Positions 32,408-41,565 of a stretch of 64,000 nucleotides of DNA are shown piece by piece. Each line of letters opens with the position of its first letter. The first letter of the stretch is position 1. The position numbers and the translations under genes are program-made. Source of the DNA: Thermaerobacter subterraneus DSM 13965 (GTDB lineage: Bacteria > Bacillota > Sulfobacillia > Thermaerobacterales > Thermaerobacteraceae); assembly GCF_000183545.2 (NCBI RefSeq), contig NZ_JH976535.1, positions 2,233,837 through 2,297,836 of the forward strand, written 5' to 3'. A model generated the notes under the pieces. That model saw only the letters and a program-made list of their open reading frames with translations. It was not told the origin of the DNA and did not search any database.

Positions 32408-33391
32408 ATGGCTGCTCCCCAGGCCCTTTCCCCGACCGGGCTCCCTGCGAGCACGGGCAGCACCGCCGCCCAGGTACGGCGGGCCATGGCCGGCGTGCTG
32501 GCCGGCGCCGGCCTCTGGGGCCTCTCCGGCACCGCCGCCCAGCAGCTGATGCAGGGCTACGGCGTCACCCCCCAGTGGCTGGTCACCACCCGCATGCTGG
32601 TGGCGGGGCTGGTGCTGCTTCTGGCCAGCCCGTGGCTCGGCGCCCGCGACCGCCTGGCACCCTGGCGGGACGGGGCGTCCCGCCGGCAGCTGGTCGCCTT
32701 CGCCCTGGGCGGCCTGGTCGGGGTTCAGTACAGCTACATGGCCTCCATCGCCCTGGGCAACGCGGCCACGGCCACGTTCCTCCAATACCTCGGGCCGGCC
32801 TTCGTCACGGTGTACGAGGTGCTGCGCTGGCGGCGCCGGCCCCGTAACCATGAGGTGGCCGCGCTGCTGCTGGCGCTGGGCGGCACGCTGCTGTTGGCCA
32901 CGGGCGGGTCCGTGGGCCGGCTGGCCGTACCGGCCGGGGCCGTGGTCTGGGGCCTGGTCTCGGCCTTGACTCTGGCCTTCTACACCGTGGCCGGTGCCGG
33001 CCTCCTGCGGCGGTGGCCGGCGGCACTGGTCATCGGCTGGGCCATGGCGCTGGGCGGGGCGGCCATGGGCATCGTGGCGCCGCCGTGGCACCCTGGTCCC
33101 CGTCCCGTCCCCTGGGACGGCGTGGCGGCGGGCCTGTGGTCCTTCGTGGTGCTGGGCGGCACCCTGCTGGCCTTCACCCTGTACCTGGTCAGCCTCCGCC
33201 ACCTGCGCCCGTCCCAGACCAGCCTGCTGGCCTGCATGGAACCGCTGGCCGCCGCCGCTTCGGCCACCCTCTGGCTGGGCGTTCCCTTCACGCCGCCCAT
33301 GCTGGCAGGCGGTGCGGCGGTGCTGGCGGCGACCCTCCTGCTCTCGAGCCGCATGGCGACAGGTCCCCAACGACCAGCGGCCGCGGGCTGA
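32408..33391 (+). CDS. EamA/DMT-family transporter, 327 aa
   Basis: About ten hydrophobic helices form two EamA repeats, starting GVLAGAGLWGLSGTAAQQLM and SALTLAFYTVAGAGLL. The motif ALGNAATATFLQYLGP and the C-terminal SLRHLRPSQTSLLACMEPLA are typical of drug/metabolite exporters (RhaT/YdcZ-like). The substrate is unknown; amino acids or sugars are usual. The start is uncertain: ATG 32408 has no clear ribosome binding site, and ATG 32486 near the first helix is possible. It is divergent from the CBS gene. Confidence 0.88.
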   Translation: MAAPQALSPTGLPASTGSTAAQVRRAMAGVLAGAGLWGLSGTAAQQLMQGYGVTPQWLVTTRMLVAGLVLLLASPWLGARDRLAPWRDGASRRQLVAFALGGLVGVQYSYMASIALGNAATATFLQYLGPAFVTVYEVLRWRRRPRNHEVAALLLALGGTLLLATGGSVGRLAVPAGAVVWGLVSALTLAFYTVAGAGLLRRWPAALVIGWAMALGGAAMGIVAPPWHPGPRPVPWDGVAAGLWSFVVLGGTLLAFTLYLVSLRHLRPSQTSLLACMEPLAAAASATLWLGVPFTPPMLAGGAAVLAATLLLSSRMATGPQRPAAAG

Positions 33392-33537
33392 GCGGTGGGC
33401 CGGCCCGCTTCCCGGGCAACGCCCGGGCCGCCCTGGCCTGGCCCCGGCGGCCCGCCGGCTGGGCGGTTCCCTCCGCCGCCTGCCCGGCCGGCGCCCCTCC
33501 CGCCGGGGCGGCTGCCAGGCCGTCACTGTGCCGTCCC

Positions 33538-34284
33538 TCATCGTCCCGGGTAGACGGGCAGTTCCAGCAGCCTCCCGCCGGGTCCCCGGGTGGCGGCGAA
33601 GAGCAGGGCCGCGGCGATCTCGCCGGGGTCGATCCAGCCCGCCGGATCGGCACCGGGCATGGCCTTCCGGTTGGCGGGGGTGTCCACCACGCCCATCGGG
33701 TAGACCACGGCCACGCGGATGCGCCCCCTGGACGGGGGTGCACCTCCGGAACCCGGCGGCTGCCCCTCCCGCAGCTCCTCGTCCAGCGATTGGAGGAAGG
33801 TGGCCACGGCGCCCTTGGCCGCCGCGTACAGGGCGGCGCGGGGTCCGGCACCCCGCCATGCGGGACCGGAGGCGAAACCGGCGATGAAACCCTCCTCCTG
33901 CTCCAGCATCACCGGCAGGACCGCCCGCACGCAGTAGAACAGGGTCCGCACGTTCAGGTCGAAGAGCCGGTCGTACTGGGCCGGGTCCACCTCGTGCACC
34001 CGGCCACCGGCGTAGGTGCCCACGGTGTGGATCAGCCCGTCGATCCGCCCCATGCGGGCCTGGACCTGCCGGGCCAGCCCCTCGGCCTCCCCGGCCCGGG
34101 TCAGGTCCACCGGGACGAACTCGGCCCCCAGTTCCCGGGCCCGGGCCTCCAGGGCTGCGCCGGCCACGTCCGCCAGCACCAGCCGCGCCCCCGCAGCGGC
34201 GAAGGCACGGGCCACGCTGCCGGCGATGGCCCCGGCGCCGCCGGTGATCACCCACACCTGCCCCGACAGCTCCCGCTCCGGCAC
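33538..34284 (-). CDS. Short-chain dehydrogenase/reductase, 248 aa
   Basis: The Rossmann nucleotide site is VWVITGGAGAIAGSVARAFA (a TGxxxGxx variant), followed by LADVAG and VDLTRAG acidic loops. The catalytic region has Ser in GFASGPAW and the pair Tyr-x3-Lys in LYAAAKGAV. NVRT and the VYPMGVVDTP loop are present. The length is normal. Asp after strand 2 (VLADV) suggests NAD(H) preference (inference). GTG 34284 has GGGAGGG 7 nt upstream. The substrate is unknown. Confidence 0.9.
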   Translation of the reverse strand: MPERELSGQVWVITGGAGAIAGSVARAFAAAGARLVLADVAGAALEARARELGAEFVPVDLTRAGEAEGLARQVQARMGRIDGLIHTVGTYAGGRVHEVDPAQYDRLFDLNVRTLFYCVRAVLPVMLEQEEGFIAGFASGPAWRGAGPRAALYAAAKGAVATFLQSLDEELREGQPPGSGGAPPSRGRIRVAVVYPMGVVDTPANRKAMPGADPAGWIDPGEIAAALLFAATRGPGGRLLELPVYPGR

Positions 34285-34755
34285 CTTGGGCCCTCCCTGG
34301 TCCTTGGTTTGGTCCGCCGCTCCGGCCCCCGAGGTTCTTTCAGCCGCTCTTTGGCCGGATCGGCAGGTCAAACGATTTCCCCCGGCGGGGCGGCCCTGGC
34401 TCCCGACGGCAGGTGACGTTCGGACCGCCAGTGCAAGCGACCCCCCTTGATCCTGGCCACGGCAACCGGCAGGCCGTCGGCGCAGGCCTTGGGACCATGG
34501 GCCGCCGGCCGGCCCCGGTGATGACAGGCGGGCCCCATGGAAGGCGGGGGCGGGGATCCTGCCCCCGCCCCCTGCCACGGCTCTGCCGTCTCGGCCCGGC
34601 TTGGGGCCCGGTTCCGCCGCCCGTGCCAGCCCTGCCCGTTGCGGCCGGGCGGCGGCCCGGTCGCCCCCTTGCCCTGGGGCCTCAGGCCCCGTCTTGCCCT
34701 TCCGCCTCCGGTGTCCCGCCCTGTGCCCGGCCACCGGCGCCCGGCCCCTGCCGCC
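34285..34755. other. Intergenic region, 471 bp, with a GC hairpin
   Basis: No gene is recognised. It follows nrdJ (minus strand) and contains a 9-bp stem, 34546-34554 with 34564-34572, without a T-run. This could end the nrdJ transcript. Otherwise nothing stands out. Confidence 0.5.
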
Positions 34756-37700
34756 TCAGCACTCGCTGTATCCGCAGGCCAGGCACTTGCTGCAGCCCTC
34801 TTCATGCACCAGGGCGTGGCTGCCGCACTCCGGACACAGGTTCATGCTGAGCTCCCGGCCGTTGCCGCCGGTGATGGGCGCTGCCCCCTGCCGCCCGTGG
34901 CCCGCCGTGCCTCCGGCGGCAAGGGCCCGTCCGCCCGCCGTGACGCCATCGGTCCGGGCCGTGCCGTTGCCGGCCGCGCCGTTGCCGGCCGCCCCACCGG
35001 ATCCCTGGGCGCCGGTCCCGGCATCGCCGGCGAGACCCGCCCCGGTGCCGCCGGCCGGTTCGTCCGCAGCGGCAGCCCCCTGGCCCGCCCGCGCCGCCGC
35101 CACGACCTCCCGCGCCTCCTGGGCGGGGTCGCCGGGGAAGACCGTCAGCTGACCGGCGGCCACCTCATCCACCGGGTCCCGCTCGATCTTGCCGGCCAGG
35201 TAATCGTCAAGGAACTGGGCGATGGCGTCGGGCACCGACAGCACCCGGTTGGGGCCGAACCCGACGGAGCGGCTGCCGCCGATGCCACGCAGCTGCTCCA
35301 CCACCTCGTGGGGGTCGATGCCGGCCCGGAAGGCCAGGGACACCAGACGGGCAATGGCCTCGGTGAAGGCCGCCACGTCGGAGCCCGCCTTGCCGATCTG
35401 GGCGAACAGCTCGAAGGGGTAACCGTTGAACGTGTTCAACGTCAGGTAGAGGTTGCCCAGCGGCGTGGTCCGCCGCACGGTAAAGCCGTTGAGCTTGCTC
35501 GGCCGCTCGATGGGCCGGATCTGCCCCCAGGTGACCCGCAGGCCGCCCGGGGTACCGGGCGCCCCCGTCACCGCCACCGCCGGCTGCTGGGGCTCGCCTG
35601 CACCGCCCGTGTCCGGCCCCGCGCCGGCCCCTGCGGCCGCAGCCCCCTGGGCCGCCCCCTTGCCTTGCCGGCCCTTCTCGCCGTCGTCCAGCTTGTGCAG
35701 CACGCCTTCCCGGCTGCCGTCGCGGTAGTAGGTGATGCCCTTGCAGCCCAGCTCGTACGCCAACCGGTACAGGGTGCGCACCTGGTCGACGGTATGCTCC
35801 CGCGGCGCGTTGACGGTCTTGGAAATGGAGGCGTCCACGTACTGCTGGATCACCGCCTGCATGCGCACGTGCTCTTCCGGCGTCAGCTGGTCCGCCGACA
35901 CGAAGTAGTCGGGCACGGGCTCGTCAGGGTGCTTCTCCAGCCACTCCTTGTAGAGCTCGTGATAGACGATGTGGGTGCCCGTCCGGTCCGTGCGCTTGAA
36001 AGAGAACGCAAAGACCGGCTCGATGCCCGAGCTCACGCCCGCCAGCAGGCTGGTGGTGCCCGTGGGCGCCTGGGTCAGCAGGAACCCGTTGCGGATGCCG
36101 TGCTGGGCGATGAGCTGCCGGATGTCCTCGGGCAGCCGCTGGATGAACCAGCCCTGCAGGTACTTCTCCCGGTCGAACAGGGGGAAGGGCCCCTTTTCCT
36201 GGGCCAGCAGCGCCGACACCCGGTAGGCCTCGTCGCGGATCAGCCGGTACACCTGGTCGCAGACCTCGAAGGCCTTCTCGCTGCCGTAGCGCACACCCAG
36301 CTTGATCAGCATGTCGGCCAGGCCCATGGTCCCCAGGCCGATGCGCCGCACCCCGTACCGCTGGGCCTTCTCGTTCTCGGGGAAGAAGTACTCCGTGGCG
36401 TCGATGACGTTGTCCAGGAACCGGACGGCCACGGCCACCGTGTCCTTCAGGCCCTCCAGGTCGAGTTCGCCTTCGTGGACGAACGCGGCCAGGTTGATGG
36501 CGCCCAGGTTGCAGACGCCCCAGGGGCCCAGCGGCTGCTCGCCGCAGTTGTGGGCCACCAGGCCGTTGGCGATCAGCGAGTGGGTCACCGGCTCCGTGGT
36601 GTCGTACACGTCGGCGGTGCCCGCCGGTTCCACCGCCACCACCCGGGTGATGTAGGTCTCCCGGTTGGAGCGCCGCGCCTTGCCGGCCACGAAGGCCGCC
36701 ACCTTCTCCTGTTTGCGCGGGCTCATGAACCCCACCTCGGTGAGGAACCGGTCGCGGTTGGCCTTGTCCAGGATGAGCTCGTACTGCGGGGCGGTGGCGT
36801 AGCGCCGCAGCCGGCGGCGGCTGTCGGGCAGCCGGCTCTCCCCACCGGCCCGTCGCTCCCGCAGCGCGGCCACGATGCCCAGGTTCAGAAGGAGCAACTG
36901 CACGTCCTGCAGCAGCGCCTTCGAGCTGCTGGCCAGGCGGATCGAGCAGGACTTCTTGGCGTCGGTCCGGTTGACGGTGCCGTCGCTGGTGAACAGCCCC
37001 TGCAGGAAACCCACCACCGCCTCCCGGGGAGCGCGCCACAACGCCTCGGGGACCCGCTTCTCCCGCGCCTTGACGGCCCGGACCCCCAGGCTCTCGAAGA
37101 AGGTGGCCACCGTGCTACCGTACAGCAGGGCCGTGGTGTGGTTCCTGGTGCTGACCGCTCCGCGGACGCCGAACCAGCGGCGGATCCGCTCACGGATCAC
37201 CGGCAGGACGTCGGCCTCGTCGCAACCGAAGACGAACCCCACCCGCGGCTTGCCTTGATCGCGGTACACGTAGCCGTCGCCCGTCAGCCAGCCCAGCACC
37301 TGGCCGAGTTCGCGGCTCCAGGTTCGGGGCGGAGCGGCCTCGCCCCGCTCGATGCGCCCCCGCATGCGGCCGCGGGCGGCCACCGCCCGGTGCCATTCGT
37401 CCGGCAGCTGCGGGTCGGCCGGCCAGGCCCCCTCGCCGGACTGCAGGAACAGCACGTCGCCGGGGCGCAGGTCCTTGAGCGCCACGTAGCCCGCCGGGGT
37501 CAGGAAGGGATGATCCGGCGTGGCCACCACCTCAAAGCCGTGCTCCGTGACCAGCCGCATGACTTCGGCCTGCCGCCGGGTGAGCATGACCGGCGCCGCC
37601 GGACGCAACCGGGTCCCCAGGCGCGGGAAGCCGGCGCCCGCACCCACCACCTGCAGCGCGGCGTCCTCCGCCCGCAGGTCGGTGAGGACGGTGACGGGAC

Positions 37701-38574
37701 GGCCCTCCCGGTAGAGCTCTTCCATGGTCTTGAGCCCTTCGGCGGTGGCCAGGCGCGTGGACCCCACGAAGCAGGGGTTCACGCAGTTGATGGGCTCGCA
37801 GTACCAGGTGTTGGAGCGCTTGTTGACCCGCTCCATGAACACCACGCCCGGCTCACCCGACGCCCAGGCCGACTCGCAGATCAGCTCCCACAGGTCCCGG
37901 GCCCGCACGGTCTTGTACACCTTGCCGTTCCACTTCAGGTCCCAGGGCAGATCCTGCTGGACGGCCTCCATGAAGGCGTCGCTGATGCACACCGAAAGGT
38001 TGGCGTTGGTGATCTTGGTCAGGTCCCGCTTGACGGTGATGAACTCCTCGATGTCCGGGTGGTCGTCGTCCAGCATCAGCATGAGGGCGCCCCGGCGGCT
38101 GCCGCCCTGGATCACGCTGCCCGTGGCCGTGCTGTACACCTCGGCCCACGACACGGGACCGCTGGCGGTGCCGTTCACTCCCTTGACGTAGGTGCCCCGC
38201 GGGCGCAGGGTGGAGAGGTTCACGCCCACGCCGCCGCCCCGGGACATGATCTCCACCATGAGCGAAACGTTGTCCATGATCCCCTTGCGGCTGTCCTCGG
38301 GGGACGGGATCACGTAGCAGTTATAATAAGTCACTTTGTTCCCGGTACCGGCGCCGGCCAGGATACGACCGCCGGGAACAAACTTGAATCCATCCAGGGC
38401 CTGGCGGAAGCGCCGCTCCCAGACCTCCCGCCGGTCCGGTTCCTCCACCTCGGCGATGGCCCGGGCGACCCGGTCCCACATCTCTTCCGGCGACGATTCC
38501 ACCGGTTTCCCGTCGGGCCCCTTGCGGGCGTACCGATCCAGGAACACGGTCTTCCGGATACCCGTGAGTTCCAT
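34756..38574 (-). CDS. nrdJ: Adenosylcobalamin-dependent (class II) ribonucleotide reductase with intein, 1272 aa
   Basis: The enzyme reduces ribonucleotides to deoxyribonucleotides using adenosylcobalamin as radical source. The N-extein (residues 1-267) includes GGRILAGAG, NCYVIPSPEDS with one redox Cys, and SRGGGVGVNLSTLRPRG. The intein occupies residues 268-676. The C-extein resumes with CGEQPLGPWGVCNLGAINL, holding the thiyl-radical Cys and the second redox Cys, and has FLLTQAPTGTTSLLAGVSSG. A TSCPD-like domain and a C-terminal zinc ribbon (CPECGS and CSKCLACGYSEC) follow. ATG 38574 has AAAAGGAGGA. Without the intein the enzyme would be 863 aa, normal for NrdJ. It is 15 nt from nrdR. Confidence 0.95.
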   Translation of the reverse strand: MELTGIRKTVFLDRYARKGPDGKPVESSPEEMWDRVARAIAEVEEPDRREVWERRFRQALDGFKFVPGGRILAGAGTGNKVTYYNCYVIPSPEDSRKGIMDNVSLMVEIMSRGGGVGVNLSTLRPRGTYVKGVNGTASGPVSWAEVYSTATGSVIQGGSRRGALMLMLDDDHPDIEEFITVKRDLTKITNANLSVCISDAFMEAVQQDLPWDLKWNGKVYKTVRARDLWELICESAWASGEPGVVFMERVNKRSNTWYCEPINCVNPCFVGSTRLATAEGLKTMEELYREGRPVTVLTDLRAEDAALQVVGAGAGFPRLGTRLRPAAPVMLTRRQAEVMRLVTEHGFEVVATPDHPFLTPAGYVALKDLRPGDVLFLQSGEGAWPADPQLPDEWHRAVAARGRMRGRIERGEAAPPRTWSRELGQVLGWLTGDGYVYRDQGKPRVGFVFGCDEADVLPVIRERIRRWFGVRGAVSTRNHTTALLYGSTVATFFESLGVRAVKAREKRVPEALWRAPREAVVGFLQGLFTSDGTVNRTDAKKSCSIRLASSSKALLQDVQLLLLNLGIVAALRERRAGGESRLPDSRRRLRRYATAPQYELILDKANRDRFLTEVGFMSPRKQEKVAAFVAGKARRSNRETYITRVVAVEPAGTADVYDTTEPVTHSLIANGLVAHNCGEQPLGPWGVCNLGAINLAAFVHEGELDLEGLKDTVAVAVRFLDNVIDATEYFFPENEKAQRYGVRRIGLGTMGLADMLIKLGVRYGSEKAFEVCDQVYRLIRDEAYRVSALLAQEKGPFPLFDREKYLQGWFIQRLPEDIRQLIAQHGIRNGFLLTQAPTGTTSLLAGVSSGIEPVFAFSFKRTDRTGTHIVYHELYKEWLEKHPDEPVPDYFVSADQLTPEEHVRMQAVIQQYVDASISKTVNAPREHTVDQVRTLYRLAYELGCKGITYYRDGSREGVLHKLDDGEKGRQGKGAAQGAAAAGAGAGPDTGGAGEPQQPAVAVTGAPGTPGGLRVTWGQIRPIERPSKLNGFTVRRTTPLGNLYLTLNTFNGYPFELFAQIGKAGSDVAAFTEAIARLVSLAFRAGIDPHEVVEQLRGIGGSRSVGFGPNRVLSVPDAIAQFLDDYLAGKIERDPVDEVAAGQLTVFPGDPAQEAREVVAAARAGQGAAAADEPAGGTGAGLAGDAGTGAQGSGGAAGNGAAGNGTARTDGVTAGGRALAAGGTAGHGRQGAAPITGGNGRELSMNLCPECGSHALVHEEGCSKCLACGYSEC
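36547..37773 (-). other. Intein with LAGLIDADG homing endonuclease, 409 aa
   Basis: The intein begins with Cys (CFVGSTRLATAEGLKTMEEL, block A). Block B is VVATPDHPFLTPAGYVALKD with the T-x2-H motif, and the end is VTHSLIANGLVAHN, penultimate His and final Asn, followed by the +1 Cys of the host. Two LAGLIDADG helices are seen, LGQVLGWLTGDGYV and VVGFLQGLFTSDGTV, each with the catalytic Asp. All splicing residues are therefore present. The insertion lies in the NP/CGE motif of the reductase, so the +1 residue is the predicted thiyl-radical Cys. Confidence 0.93.
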
Positions 38575-38589
38575 CGGCGGTCCTCCTTT

Positions 38590-39210
38590 TCAGCGGGGGC
38601 CTACCGGGCTTGTCCCCCGCACGATACCGGCCGCGGGGTGCCCGTCCCCCGCTTGAACCGGGCCGGCGCTGCCGCCGGCGGCGGCCGCCGGCGCCTGGCG
38701 GTCCCCGACAGGATCGGAGGAGGCCTCCCCGGCGCTGCGGGGAGCGGGAGCCGGTTCGTCCCCTCCCAGCAGCCGGTCCAGCTCGCGGCGGAAGGTCTCC
38801 AGGTCCTTGAACTGGCGGTAGACCGATGCGAAGCGAACGTAAGCCACCTGGTCCAGGTGCCGCAGGCGTTCCATGACCATCTCGCCGATGACCCGCGACT
38901 CCACTTCCTTGTCATACCGGCTCTGGAGTTCGCGCTCGATCTCGGCGGCGATGGCCTGCAGGCGCTCCAGCTCGACCGGGCGCTTCTCGCAGGCGGTGAG
39001 CATGCCGCGCAGCACCTTGTCCCGGTCGAACGCCTCGCGCCGGCCGTCCTTCTTGATGACCAGGAGCGGCGTGACCTCCACCTTTTCGTAAGTGGTGAAG
39101 CGCTCGCCGCACGCCTGGCACTCCCGCCGGCGGCGGACGGCCATGCCCTCTTCCGTCGGGCGGGAGTCCAGCACCCGCGTGTCCGGTGCGAGACAGCGGG
39201 GACAGCGCAC
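38590..39210 (-). CDS. nrdR: Transcriptional repressor NrdR, 206 aa
   Basis: NrdR senses ATP/dATP and represses ribonucleotide reductase operons. The zinc ribbon has [20 protein letters not shown] and [13 protein letters not shown]. The ATP-cone domain runs from [20 protein letters not shown] to [12 protein letters not shown]. After about residue 155, where the family normally stops, there is an extra tail of about 50 Ala/Gly/Pro residues. GTG 39210 has AAAGGAGGTGAG upstream. It is followed at 15 nt by nrdJ, so it probably autoregulates this operon. Confidence 0.95.
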   Translation of the reverse strand: MRCPRCLAPDTRVLDSRPTEEGMAVRRRRECQACGERFTTYEKVEVTPLLVIKKDGRREAFDRDKVLRGMLTACEKRPVELERLQAIAAEIERELQSRYDKEVESRVIGEMVMERLRHLDQVAYVRFASVYRQFKDLETFRRELDRLLGGDEPAPAPRSAGEASSDPVGDRQAPAAAAGGSAGPVQAGDGHPAAGIVRGTSPVGPR

Positions 39211-39868
39211 CGGCTCACCTCCTTTCCCTGCCCGGGGGAACGACGGCGGCGCCGAACAACAACATCTAGGCGCCGCGACATCATTCTCCACCATATGTAG
39301 TCCCATCTACGAGGGCGGGATTCGCCAGCGCCCTCGGGTTTCCTTCCGGGTGCCAGGAACCTGTCCGAAGGTCTGCCTCCTGCAGGGTGCGACAGGCGCG
39401 CCGCCGATGCAACTCCCCTGACAGGTCGTGGGACGGGATCCTGCGCAGGGAGGGAATACTAACGCCCTGGTTCGGGAGCCTTCGCCGTGGCAAGGGTCCC
39501 GGTGTCCGGGAACGGGCGGCAGGCGTCCGGCCTGGCCTGGGCCGGCTCGGATGGTCGCCCGAGCCGGCCCAGGCATAATCCGGTGTGCGACCCTTGCGGG
39601 TGGAAAGCGACTTTGTGTAGTGTTGAGTGGTAGACATGCGGGGCCCCGTGCGAACCGGCAGGCCGCTGGGCCGCGGTTCCGGCGTCCGGACACCCGGGTG
39701 GCCCGGGTTGCTGCCGGCGGCTCGACCGATCCGGCCCCGCCGGCCCGCCGCCCCCCTGGCGCCCATCCCGCCTGCTCGACAGGGCGCCGTTCCAGGGCTG
39801 GGGCCTGGTCCCGCGCGGCCGGCTCCGCAGGGCGGCAACCATCGTCGGCCGGAAGGAGGAGCTTCCCG
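39211..39868. other. Divergent nrdR / cytochrome intergenic region, 658 bp
   Basis: No gene is recognised. Two AT-rich 14-bp stretches at 39288-39301 and 39257-39270 are 31 bp apart and resemble NrdR boxes weakly (ACTACATATGGTGG and CCTAGATGTTGTTG on the minus strand); the 31-bp spacing is what NrdR sites usually show. A perfect 16-bp stem lies at 39535-39550 with 39559-39574 (8-nt loop), upstream of the cytochrome operon; no T-run follows. Confidence 0.4.
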
Positions 39869-40639
39869 TTGAGCCGGGTTGGTACACCGGAGCAACAGCC
39901 GCCGGCGTCCGGGGGGCGCAAGTCGCTGATCGGGCGGCTTGCCGACTGGATCTTCAACAGCGCCCTCTGGAAGTCGATGTACATGAACCCCTACCCGCGG
40001 GACCGGCGCACCCGCGGCCTGGCGGTTCTGAACAGCCTGTTCCTGCACCTGCACCCGGGCCGGATCACCCGGCAGGCGCTGACGTTCCGCTACACCTTCG
40101 GGCTCGGCGGCACGTCGTTTTTCATGTTCATCCTGTTGACGGTCACCGGCGTCATCCTGATGTTCTACTACATCCCCTCGGTCCCCCAGGCCTACTTCAG
40201 CATCGAAGACCTGGAGACCACCGTGGCCTTCGGCCAGTTCTTCCGCAACATCCACCGCTGGGCGGCCCACGCCATGGTGCTGCTGGTGTTCCTACATATG
40301 GTACGGGTTTTCTACACCGGCGCCTACAAGCCGCCCCGGCAGTTCAACTGGGTCATCGGCGTGATCCTGCTGGTGCTGACGTTCCTGATGAGCTTCACGG
40401 GCTACCTGCTGCCGTGGGACCAGCTGGCCTACTGGGCGGTGACGGTGGGTACCAACATGGCCGGCGCGACGCCCTTCGTGGGCGACAAGCTGAAGTTCCT
40501 CCTGATCGGCGGCTACGACATCAACCAGAACACCCTGATCCGGTGGTACACGCTGCACGTCTTCGCCCTGCCGCTGGTGGCGGCCGTGTTCATGGGGATG
40601 CACTTCTGGCGGGTCCGCAAGGACGGCTTCTCCCGCTGA
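39869..40639 (+). CDS. qcrB: Menaquinol:cytochrome c reductase, cytochrome b (b6-like) subunit, 256 aa
   Basis: This is the quinol-oxidising, diheme membrane subunit. Two His pairs for hemes bL and bH are seen in [20 protein letters not shown] and in [20 protein letters not shown], then [11 protein letters not shown]. Four membrane helices match the split, b6-like half. The region [16 protein letters not shown] has no Cys at the position that binds heme c(i) in Bacillus QcrB and b6. TTG 39869 has GGAAGGAGGAG 8 nt upstream. It leads a five-gene operon. Confidence 0.92.
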   Translation: MSRVGTPEQQPPASGGRKSLIGRLADWIFNSALWKSMYMNPYPRDRRTRGLAVLNSLFLHLHPGRITRQALTFRYTFGLGGTSFFMFILLTVTGVILMFYYIPSVPQAYFSIEDLETTVAFGQFFRNIHRWAAHAMVLLVFLHMVRVFYTGAYKPPRQFNWVIGVILLVLTFLMSFTGYLLPWDQLAYWAVTVGTNMAGATPFVGDKLKFLLIGGYDINQNTLIRWYTLHVFALPLVAAVFMGMHFWRVRKDGFSR

Positions 40640-40737
40640 GGCAGTAGCCGGGGAGACGGGCGGTTCGCCGCCCGAGCCCGGCCAGAGGCCGCATCCGCCG
40701 AACACGCCAGCAACGGAGGGCACGAGGAGGGAGTCCC

Positions 40738-41517
40738 GTGGCACAGCCACAACCGGCTCCGGCCGCGACCGGCGAGGAGCCGCAGCGGCCGAACCCCAAG
40801 GAACAGGTGACGGTCTGGCCCCACCTGCTCTTGATCGAATTCGTCGGGGCCCTGATCTACACCATCGGCCTGTCGCTTCTGGCCATCCTGATCAAGGCGC
40901 CCCTTCTGGAGCTGGCCAACCCGTCCCACACGCCCAACCCGGCCAAGGCGCCCTGGTACTTCCTCAACCTGCAGGAGCTGCTGCTGCACATGCACCCCAG
41001 CCTGGCCGGCGTCATCGTGCCGGGGCTCGTGCTGGTCCTGATCGCAGCCATCCCCTACATCGATACGGACCCCTCGGACACCGGCGTGTGGTTCGCGGGC
41101 GAGAAGGGCTTGCGGATCTTCAAGTTCTCCTTCCTGTACACGTCGCTGATCGTGCTGGGCCTGATCCTGTTTGACGCTTTCTTCGCGGTCAACGTGGGGG
41201 GCGTCGACTACATCGGCACCCGCGGCCTGGTCGCCGCGGTGTTCGGCCTGTTCATGAGCCCCGAGGCGATCCACGCCCAGGCGCAGCTGGTGGAGCACAT
41301 CGCCGGCGTGGTGATTCCGCTGATCGTCATGGCGGCGGTGCCGGGCGTCCTGGCGGTCATCGTGCGCCGGCGTTACCAGGCCAACACCCGGGAGACCATC
41401 ATCGCGCTGTTCACGGTGTTCGTCGCCTCCTACTTCGTTCTGACCATCATCGGCACCGGCTTCCGCGGCGAGAGCCTGCACCTGGTGTGGCCGTGGCAGC
41501 TGGAACCGCCCCAGTGA
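40738..41517 (+). CDS. Cytochrome b C-terminal-half subunit (subunit IV-like), 259 aa
   Basis: The sequence PNPAKAPWYFLNLQELLLHM corresponds to the PEWY-containing Qo-site segment of cytochrome b C-terminal halves (here AxWY instead of PEWY). About three family helices are followed by additional ones toward GRLVAAV, VEHIAGVVIPLIVMAAVPG and VFVASYFVLTIIG, making it longer than plant subunit IV. Unlike Bacillus QcrC there is no fused cytochrome c motif; a separate diheme cytochrome is encoded two genes later. GTG 40738 has GAGGAGGGAG upstream. Confidence 0.88.
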   Translation: MAQPQPAPAATGEEPQRPNPKEQVTVWPHLLLIEFVGALIYTIGLSLLAILIKAPLLELANPSHTPNPAKAPWYFLNLQELLLHMHPSLAGVIVPGLVLVLIAAIPYIDTDPSDTGVWFAGEKGLRIFKFSFLYTSLIVLGLILFDAFFAVNVGGVDYIGTRGLVAAVFGLFMSPEAIHAQAQLVEHIAGVVIPLIVMAAVPGVLAVIVRRRYQANTRETIIALFTVFVASYFVLTIIGTGFRGESLHLVWPWQLEPPQ

Positions 41518-41565
41518 TCGGGTACTAGGCATCGGGATGCTCTTGATGGCTGGAGGGATTGGCAC

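Noticed and set aside
34537-39300. A 1587-codon open frame on the plus strand
   Set aside because: It is antisense to nrdJ and nrdR, which have domains, starts and ribosome binding sites. The frame exists because of GC-rich third positions.
39211-39868. Cobalamin riboswitch before the B12-dependent reductase operon
   Set aside because: I could not find the B12 box or the surrounding stems in the leader of nrdR-nrdJ.
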